Assembly (NCBI GenBank): GCA_973895155.1
Contig: OZ316892.1
Span: 19,840,001 to 19,904,000 of the forward strand
Length of the DNA: 64,000 nucleotides
From: Marsupella aquatica
Taxonomy: Eukaryota > Marchantiophyta
Direction of reading: 5' to 3'
Each line of letters starts with the position of its first letter. Position 1 is the first letter of the stretch. Positions 54,648 to 64,000 of this stretch are shown one piece after another. The position numbers were made by a program, and so were the translations under genes. Under the pieces are notes generated by a model. It saw only the letters and a program-made list of their open reading frames with translations. It ran no database searches and had not been told where the DNA came from.

Positions 54648-56649
54648 CACACAAGAATTGTTACAATTGCTCTGTATAACGTTAGGGTCTCAATATCGTC
54701 AGTAAGTGTATGACAAACAAATCTGCGTCTGTTCTGTCTAAAATATTGAACAGGGAATTGTTGCACTGGATGAAAATGCAACGTTGACCATTGCCTTCAA
54801 AGAAATAAAACTAAGAAGAACTTAAACCTCGGCTGAAAAGTGATCTGGTTACTGAAAACCAGGCCCGAGCTCACCTCCTTCCCCTTTCACCACTTCGCAG
54901 CTCCTCCAAGAGACATTCACTCAAGGGCACATCACGCAGTTGCTTGCCCTCCTCAGAAGCTCAACACCACAGCCACCAAAGTTGTCAGCTCCCACTACAA
55001 CTGAACAGGTCACTACCAAAAGCCCGCTCCCACCGCAGCTGAACAAGTGAGCGACACAAGAGTGTAGGACCTCCGCCAAGCCCAGGGCAGCAGCTCAATG
55101 AAACTCAATTTGCAACTCGTCTCACTCTCGCTCTTGCTGCAAAGAAAAAAAAGCGCAGGTCAAACTCCTTTGTGGCCTCAGTCCCCACCGCTTTCCCCAA
55201 GCTATGGACAACTACTAGCAGCTTGCGCTCACAGCATGACATCCAGGTCTTTAGCCAACTGCACACTGGAAACCGAGAGAAGTGAGCGCAGTCGCGCAAG
55301 GCCAAAAAAGACCAAAGTTGAGCCAAAGCAAAACTTTACTAATGTATTTACAGTCAAGCATGAGGGCAATCAGGTAAGCAGAAGACCACGCATTCCCGCA
55401 AAGAGTTGTAGGTTCTCGTCACTTCCTCGCCTCTGTATAGAAGGTCGACCGTTGTATCTCGAGTACCCAATGATAGTGGAGATGAATGCAAATAGGCCTC
55501 ACCAATCGCTAGTCATCCGCGATAAACCTCCCGACAACCTTGCTCCTATACACCTTAGCACCCGCGTTGTCACCACAGGAAAGACGAATGTAAGATTTAG
55601 GGCCCACCTAAACCCTATAGTGAGATTACAGTCGACAATGGGTCATATAGCAAAGGTCGAAGCTCCAAGCCCTACACAATGACATGAAATCCCACCTCCA
55701 AAAGCGCTAAATGTATTGACTGAGTGCGATCAGGTGCAAGAGTCGAGAGCAACTGAGGAAAAGTGCATTATCGGGCGCAAAGTGTTTGGCCTTGGATTCC
55801 CTTGCAAAAACGTGAAGGAAAACCCTGGTGGTAGCCGTCGACACTTTGTGCAATTTTCCTTTACAAAATCCGTTTACCCTAAACATTGAGTCGACTGGAA
55901 GGACTCGTTCATAGGCATTCTGCAAGCACCTAACACATTTAGATGTAAGTTCACAGTTAGGATTAAACGGTAACTAAGACCAAGGGTGCATGCATTTTTT
56001 TTGGGGGGGGGGGGCTTTTAGTTGGGTATTTTGGGTATAGTCATTGGGTTAGATAAATATCCTAAGTCACCCAGATGGCAAAAAACAACACCTACCCTTA
56101 AACTCACCCTCCTCAAGCATAAACCCTCTGAAAACCCATTGGACATTTGGAGTCATTGGCAAAAGAGGGTTAAATGGATGAAGAATGCACCGGGGGGGAT
56201 GGATGCCGACGATCCAATGGTCCCTAAACCCCCATCCCCTTAACATGCAACCCCCGACCCTTGACATCAAACCGAGTGTTCTTCGGCTGGACAACCCCCT
56301 AACCCTAAACCCACACCCCCTTGAGACCGGTACAAATCTACCTTTGTGCATCTCGGCCTTTTATAGATGGAGTTAGTAATCGATCCCTCCGTAGTCCACC
56401 CTCCATGAACCTCACTCCAAAACCTTTTTGGTCACAAATAAGGCCATTTATTGAGTTATGCCCCTTGCTATCACCCTCTTTATAGAATTACCCCTCCTCA
56501 ACATAAGTGAACATTACCCATGATGTGCTAGACTATTCACCGTTCACAAAGTAGCAAGGTTACTTCTCATAGTCTTTTAGTGAACTATAAAACACTAATA
56601 GTCTTTTGTAGTCTTCAACAAAACCGGTGCAATGGGTGCGAGTCGTTTC
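54648..56649. other. Low-information DNA right of the gypsy element
   Basis: No gene is supported. A 194-codon plus-strand frame (55,098-55,682) has no motif and a low-complexity start; it may be chance. A T8-G12 homopolymer junction lies at 55,995-56,014. Several long C-rich phrases (CCCCCTAACCCTAAACCC type) occur at about 56,220-56,320. Confidence 0.4.
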
Positions 56650-56721
56650 AAGTATGGAAAAAGGACTTAGTGGGCTTAGTCCTATAAGGTATGGTCTAAA
56701 TTGCCCCGGTTTCTACTAGTG
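56650..56721 (-). repeat. Possible CACTA-type terminus
   Basis: Read on the minus strand from 56,721 the sequence begins CACTAGTAGAAACCGGGGC. This is close to the CACTAGTAGAAAA..GGG ends I recall from angiosperm CACTA elements. It is followed by GGACTAAGCCCACTAAGTCC, a short inverted repeat. No matching opposite end or target duplication was found. Confidence 0.35.
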
Positions 56722-56796
56722 GCAACACTTGCTAAGTTGAGCGAAGGAGAAACAAAAGAATCAATATAAGAATTCATGTCAGCGCACCAGATGCGA

Positions 56797-57137
56797 TCAT
56801 TCACCAACTCGCAAAGGCCAGTATGTGCTGATACCATTTTGCTTTGAAAAAAAGACAGGGAAAGGAGGAGGATGGATACATTCTCCAGAAAAGGATTGAA
56901 TCCTTACACACCTTATGCCACGCCCAGAAGAAAATTGCACCGCCGGATGAGGAAGAGGAGGGCTTGAGAGACTGGGAAGCTGCAAGGTAATGAGGGCCGA
57001 CGGGACAGAGCGCAAATGTTGCGAGGCGCCGCACAAGATCGAAGGTGGGACAGAAGCGCTCCGGAGGAAGCATCCCATAGTGTGACTCCTGTGTCAACGT
57101 TGGAGCACACCACCACTGCTTCCCTCACGGTCGCCAC
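56797..57137 (-). pseudogene. WDR18/RID3-like WD40 gene fragment with frame changes
   Basis: From 57,137 (ATG) the frame reads AVVVCSNVDTGVTLWDASSG and LLSHLRSCAAPR, a WD40-type start resembling plant WDR18/RID3, a nuclear pre-rRNA-processing factor. The match continues in a second frame with GGAIFFWAWHK, and in a third with IQSFSGECIHP, so at least two indels separate the blocks. Only about the first 110 residues of a protein of about 430 are represented. No start of the second WD repeat is intact. The identification rests on remembered motif order and is tentative; the loss of frame is direct. Confidence 0.4.
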
Positions 57138-57286
57138 CTTGCCCCATCCACCCGCGGGTGGACCCTGCCTCCCGGTTTCTCCTCCTACTCGCCTTCAAAA
57201 CCTTCAAAAAATTCTCGTCATGCTCATCATTATTGCCCTATCCGAGGTCCTTCCCTCCACATTCTTTCCTTCAAGCATAATCATCC

Positions 57287-57353
57287 TCTCCTCTCCTCTC
57301 CTCTCCTCTCCTCTCCTCTCCTCTCCTCTCCTCTCCTCTCCTCTCCTCTCCTC
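57287..57353. repeat. (CTCCT)n simple repeat
   Basis: A nearly perfect run of CTCCT units of about 67 bp. It generates the repetitive open frames on both strands here, which are not genes. Confidence 0.95.
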
Positions 57354-58340
57354 GAGGAAGCGCAAATCATACAATGAAATGTGAATCTCAACTGCACACA
57401 GCGTCCATTTAATCCGCCCGTTCCACTGCTGAATGGGCTGGGCAGGGCTGCCTGCTTTCTGCTCGAGCCTCCTTTTGCTCCGATTTCTGCAGCGCCGCCA
57501 ATCCGCAGAATGATGAGAATCAAAGAAAGCAGAGCCGCAATCCACGAGCGCGACACCATCGTGGAATGGCGAACAGGGTATTCTCCATTGCTCCACTACA
57601 TCACTACGTTGCAGCAGCAGCAGCTCGCTCCCTCTACAGTCGAGGTATTCTATGTCTACAATGGGCCTCATCATTCTGTGGCGATCGCTCTTCCTTCCTT
57701 CCTTCCTTCTTCTTCACTTTCTTGTCTTTCCTTTTGCGATTTTGCCTCGCGCTCTTTTTGTCGTGCATTGGTTTTGGAGTGGCAGACATCCTACACTCGC
57801 CCCTCTTTAAGAGCACACGACAGAAGTGCGAAGCCTGGCTAATTGCAAAGGGCCCCTTTCTTCCCCTGTTTGTTTCTTCCCCTGTTTGTTTTGAGTCAAT
57901 GTCACGGATTTGAAATAAAGTTGCTTCCCTTTTTGAAAAAAAGAAAAAAGAAAAAGAAAAAGTGGTTTGCTTCAAAGTTAAAAAAAATAAAAAATAAAAA
58001 ATTGCTAAGGGAAGTTACTTCTTAAGGCCTATGGTCTAGAGTGAGGCCTCTAGATTTTAACTCCCCATACACTCAAAAGTGATAAGGAGTCTTTCATAAG
58101 GGCAAAACTTAAAATGAGGGTGGACAAAAAACAAGGATAAGGGAAGGTATCAAAAGTGACATTGACTCAAAATAAAGACAAAATTGAAAAGAGGGTGGAC
58201 ATAAGGATGTGGGCAAAGATATATGGAAATAACTTAAAATTATTTCTGTCCAATATATATTTTCTTCACATCTATTTACTTTCAAGGAACTGGTAATCTG
58301 GCTACAGTAGTCTTTCTAAAAAGGTGATCCAAATTTTGAC
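57354..58340. other. Non-coding stretch with A-rich runs
   Basis: No gene is supported. The overlapping frames on both strands have no motif. A-rich runs occur at 57,938-57,965 and 57,978-58,001. Confidence 0.45.
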
Positions 58341-58555
58341 TGGGCATTTGAATGCACCAAAGGAAAATATCACGAAGGGTTTTACAAAGGGAAAAATCAC
58401 CAAGGGCATTTTGAATGCACCAATGGAAAATGGCACGAAGGGCTTCACAAATGGAAAAATCACAAAGGGCATTTTGACTAGACATTTTGAATGCACCAAA
58501 GGAAAATATCAGGTAGGGTTTTAGAAAGTGAAAAATCACAAAGGGTGGTGAGTGC
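58341..58555. repeat. 63-76 bp tandem repeat, three copies
   Basis: AATGCACCAA-A/T-GGAAAAT recurs at about 58,351, 58,414 and 58,490. Each copy continues with CACGAAGGG..TT-CACAAA-GGAAAAATCAC. The third copy is preceded by a 13-bp insertion. Confidence 0.8.
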
Positions 58556-59035
58556 AAAACCTGTTACGGACAAGTGCTCCACAAAAGGTGCTGATTGTTC
58601 CACCTTTTATGGTGAGTAGTGAGACATTGGAATGTGGCTTTTATAATGTCAGGTGTGGTTTAAGTTTTGAACAACAACGTTCTTCCAATTGGCTTTGGTA
58701 GTTTGGTGGACACAAGTCAGAAATATCCTCGACTTCTTGTTCCTGTCTGTATGGGTTTTCTCGTACGTCGTCGGATGGACAGGCTCATCAAGTGCGGAAG
58801 AACCAGACCTCTCGCAGCTGCCGGGGGAGGAATTTGGGTGTCTGCCGTGTAAGGAAGCTAGGTAGCAAGCAAGCAAGCAAGGAAGGACGAAAGGATTGAA
58901 GGAAGGATTGAAGGACGAGACGGAGGAGGTGAGAGGTTCGTGGAAAAGGATTGATGCAGTTTCGAGTTGGGATGGAGACCGAGTGAGCTTTCTTAGGGTT
59001 TAGGGTTTTTGTCCCTTGCTTCGGCTATTGCAAAC
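58556..59035. promoter_or_regulatory. Probable former promoter/leader of the CPSF73 fragment with a telo-box
   Basis: No coding sequence is seen. TTAGGGTTTAGGGTTT at 58,993-59,008 is a telo-box-like motif (AAACCCTAA on the other strand), common near the transcription starts of plant housekeeping genes. Purine-rich GGAAGGA repeats precede it (58,865-58,930). Confidence 0.45.
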
Positions 59036-59929
59036 ATGTCAAAGCGGAAGGACTCCACGCCGAGAAGCGAGGGCGACAAGATGGCCATCACCCCCCTCGG
59101 AGCTGGCAATGAGGTCGGCCGTTCATGCGTCGTCATGACTTATTAGGACAAAACCGTTCTTGTGAGTTGCCCTCTCTGTCTCTCACACACAGCTTTGTCA
59201 ATGAGATTTTTTTTCCTGATGAATTGTTGCAGAACGATGAGTCGTGGCCCAGTGGAGCACACTGGTGTTTTCGTAACGAAGTTTTGACCTATTTGCGTGC
59301 TTGATTCTGTGAGCATACGATTGTGTGCGCCTCTGGTCCCTCTCTCACTTGCTAAACCCGGACTTGGGACTCTAACTTTGGTCTGCTTTCTTTCAGTCTT
59401 AGTAAAGACTCTTGTATGGATCAGTGTACTGCCGACCCTTACTTCGGAATATATTTTTTTTCAAGACCCGCCAAATTTGTTTCCTTTGTGTATGGTGTAA
59501 CACTTACTGTCGGGCAATAGGATATAGACGTTCTTTGGACTGTTTCCCTGAATCGTTGCAAGCATTTCAACCTGAGTGGAAATTTGAATGAGTGAGAGCA
59601 GCTTGATTGAGTGGGATAGAGGTTTCAAGGTTTAGGGTTAAGGTCATAAATTTTCATGAAGCGATCATCGCTCCTTAGTTCTCTGTCGTTCAGAAGGAGA
59701 GGTATTGTAGCTTGAGATGGACTAGACTGGTAGTAATGCGTAGGCTTGAGCGATGGAACCGCCAGAGAGTCCAGGGGTTGTCACGTTTCTCTAAAGGGTT
59801 GCTAATGCGGCGTGTTTTGCTATGTGAATAGTTCGACTGCGGGATTCATCCTGCTTACACGGGAATGGCCGCACTTCCGTATTTCGACGAAATTGACCCG
59901 TCTACCATCGATGTCCTCCTCGTAACGCA
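59036..59929 (+). pseudogene. CPSF73-I: CPSF73-I N-terminal fragment (mRNA 3'-end endonuclease)
   Basis: Two exons are seen: 59,036-59,161 and 59,832-59,929, joined in phase 0 by GTGAGT...AATAG. They read MAITPLGAGNEVGRSCV and [36 protein letters not shown], unmistakable for the start of CPSF73, the endonuclease that cleaves pre-mRNA before polyadenylation in the nucleus. The second exon ends at a good GTACGT donor inside the codon for the His that begins H-F-H-L-D-H, but the next exon with that metal-binding motif is absent. A TAG at 59,144-59,146 interrupts exon one. About 75 of roughly 690 residues remain, so no function is possible. Confidence 0.8.
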
Positions 59930-60327
59930 GTACGTCCTCCTTCCTCGTACCTGTGTTCAGCAGTAAGGAGAGAAAAATGTAACTTATCTTGTGCACTAAG
60001 TTTCAGCTACTAGTAATCTCGGCGAGGAATTAACCGGAGAGAAAAGAGCAATGAAGTGCCATCTGACTGTAATCTTGGAGAGGAATTGACCGGAAAACAT
60101 CCCGGGAACACTCGCTAAGGGACCACAATTTTATCATCTATTGCTCCAACCCTAGTTGGGCGTAAATCTCTCTATGCACTGAACTTCATAGCATACAGTA
60201 ATTTGCCAGACTTTTGTGCTCGATTTCCTGGTGATAGTTGTTTTGTACCTCGGATTGGCAAAGACCTTGGATTGGCAATGGTTTCAAGGATCGCATCAAA
60301 TGTTTATCGTTTTGTTCTCCATTGTAG
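59930..60327 (+). other. Junction between CPSF73 and casein kinase fragments
   Basis: No exon of either gene is recognised. The CPSF73 intron begins at 59,930 and runs without an acceptor for its next exon into intron-like sequence of the kinase. The breakpoint lies somewhere here. Confidence 0.45.
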
Positions 60328-62129
<1,802 letters not shown>

Positions 62130-64000
62130 GATACAGTACATTCTCATCTCTGTTTCAAGTAGTCTCATTATCGCCATGTCATTTTTGTTTTGCAGTGTGA
62201 GACTGGACCTTGGAGGTATCTTGGCTTTTGACACTATATGCAGGTGTGCTATGTTTTCAATGTGAATTTCGAGAGTGGCTCCAGCTGAGAAATTTAAATA
62301 GTATAGTTTACTCCTGCATCCTGCAGTCGCTACGTATTTATCTTTGTATGGTTTGCAATGGAGATAACTTACGTGACGGAGTGATTAGACCCCTCTTCTT
62401 TCCCTCTGCCTGCAGTCGCAAAATCTGGAATTGTTGATAGTCTCTTGTAAATTTCAAGATTCACTATGGTTAATAATTTTATCCATGGTTATATTTTTTG
62501 AATTGGCATAAGGCGGGGCTACGTAAATATGTTGATGAACTTGAGACTTGTATTATTTTTTGTCTGATTAAGTTTTTTTTAATTAAAGGTTTACTTGGAG
62601 GATCGAGGTTGGACACAATCATGCTGCTCCATCATTCCTTTGATGATCCTGCTGTTGTTTCTTTTTGTGGGGGAGAAAGGGAAGAAACTCCGAGAAAGGG
62701 GAGGAACTCCGCGAGGGGGAGATGAACTAGGGGGAGGGAGAGGTAGGGAAGAGCAAGATTGGTAGATGAGATAGAGGATTGCGCTGATGCTCTCAATTCC
62801 CGTATTCCTTGAGGTCCGTTCTCTTCTCAGCGTCCATCGCGATTCATCTTGCATGAAGACCACGACTCAGGTACTAGGTACGTATTTTCTCTACCCGTTG
62901 TCTAAAGTTGTAATCAACGGGAGGTTTTGCTCCCGACATTTTTGCATCGATATTGTACTAGCATTGTAATATAATTATGTGCAGTACATCAGTCACATGT
63001 TCGGATCTGCTCTGGCCAACATCAAGGTAGTTGAAGGTACTAGTGCTTGTCCTTTCAAGTTTATTGGCGAACATTTGCTTGAGAACAACAGAAAATAGAG
63101 ACGACCGGCCAGAGCAGAGGCCAGGGCGTGGGCCAAACGATCGGTGGTGAATATCGTGGGATACATGCTCTGTATCTGAGCTCCAGATTTTTGTGAAGTT
63201 GTCACCTACAACTCACTTTCAGGTTTGATTTCTGAGCCTTTGATTTGATTTAAGTAGCTTTATTCACGCCTCACTCCTGCCACACCTTCAGAGCACGTTT
63301 CGATGTCGAAGCCATTGTGATTCAATTGGCTTTACTCGGGCCTCTTGCAACCTTTGGTCACCTTCAGAGGTTCAAGTTCTTTGCCATTTTTTGTTTATTA
63401 CCTTTATTCGTGCCTCGTGTGGCCTTTCCAGATCGCCGAGGAAGGATTGACGTCTTGAGCAAAGGACAGAACGCGTTTGTGCAGGAGCGGCAACTCTCGT
63501 TGTGCTGTCCCTTCTCTCACTCAGTCTTTGGGAGCGCATTCATAGAGCGTAGTAGCAGAGCGGAGGCGTAGGCGTCGTCTGCTGCGTCTGGTCATCTATT
63601 GTCACCAAATTTTTAGGTGTTTGTAAAGAAGACTGAGAGCTCTCCCCGCTTCTCTGGGAGGGCCTGCTGATGCTCCACCGTACTGTGCAGACTTTGAAGT
63701 AGGGAGTCTACAGTCAGTGTGATGCCTAGACAGGAATCACTCGGCCGGTTAAGTGGGTAAAGCAGGAAGGCACCCTAGGAACACCTTAGTATAGTGACAA
63801 AACAAGGAAAATATAAACAATTAGGGGCAACCATGGAACCCGGGCAGAGGCCGGAGGTAAGGCTGAGGGTGAAAACTCGATTAGGGTTAGGGCGCGTTAA
63901 GCGTCGGCGGCTAGGAAGGATCAACGGGAAGAAGGACCGGCAGAGGAGAGGGGTAAGGAGCGCCTGCAGGAGATGGTGGCTCATTTGCGAGCACGAACTA
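62130..64000. other. Right edge of the window, no supported gene
   Basis: No gene is recognised. One exon-like block, AG|TACATCAGTCACATG to ATCAAG|GTAG (62,985-63,029), reads YISHMFGSALANIK and has good splice borders, but I cannot assign it. The remaining open frames are short and without motif. Confidence 0.35.

Noticed and set aside
55098-55682. A 194-aa host gene
   Set aside because: There is no recognisable motif, splice structure or promoter, and composition is low-complexity at the start. It is left as an unsupported frame.
44007-56721. A CACTA element running from CACTAGTAAAAG (44,007) to CTACTAGTG (56,721)
   Set aside because: The flanking triplets differ (TCA and GCA) and the inner parts of the two ends do not match beyond the first few bases.
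57204-57842. ORFs across the CTCCT run on both strands
   Set aside because: The open frames depend on the simple repeat and contain no domain.
5021-59146. Stop-codon reassignment (TAG or TGA as amino acids)
   Set aside because: The long polyproteins and transposases use CAG, CAA and CGA freely and have only one or two stops each. All three stop codons are involved. Mutation explains this better.

Overview
This window reads as nuclear DNA of a green plant. GT-AG introns are common, a telomere-like TTTAGGG box precedes one gene fragment, and the transposon families are typical plant ones (Ty1/copia, Ty3/gypsy with an Asp-type primer site, CACTA/CMC, MULE). I cannot name the species; a non-seed land plant or streptophyte alga is a guess. 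No rRNA, tRNA or CRISPR was seen. Almost all of the window is nested mobile DNA, and I see no clearly intact host gene.

Layout. 0-1.7 kb: an unrecognised ORF on the minus strand. 1.7-5.8 kb: a CACTA element truncated on its left (TNPD tail plus a TNPA-like gene). 5,797-24,512: an 18.7-kb DNA transposon with inverted ends starting TTGCATGATTGAGGACTACC and a TGGA target duplication. It carries a DDE-like transposase gene (+) and a convergent four-exon gene with coiled coils and a RING-like Cys/His cluster (-). Its introns and ends are full of AAGGACT/AGTCCTT palindromes. A 5.8-kb copia element (identical 147-bp LTRs, TTTCA duplication) sits in the first transposase intron. About 24,545-38,329: a second large element, MULE-like, with a degraded transposase (+) and a divergent gene (-) joining a ParB-like domain to a DNA-methyltransferase-like domain. 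Its introns and spacers carry a different palindrome, around TAGCGCCnGGCGCTA.

38.3-44.6 kb: AT-rich DNA and a seven-exon Plavaka-like (CMC) transposase gene on the minus strand. 44,593-54,642: a complete Ty3/gypsy element with 1,429-bp LTRs, GATGG duplication, and an extra protease-like ORF ahead of gag. 54.6-64 kb: low-density DNA with simple repeats, a possible CACTA terminus, and broken pieces of host genes (WDR18/RID3-like, CPSF73-I, casein kinase 1) that keep their introns but lack essential exons.

Two patterns run across the window. The two large elements each keep a private palindrome family in their introns and flanks, which suggests binding sites for their own proteins. Nearly every gene is interrupted by stop codons (13 noted), each of which could come from CGA, CAG or CAA by one C-to-T change, as expected from decay of methylated DNA. 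All identifications come from reading motifs by eye; no searches were run.
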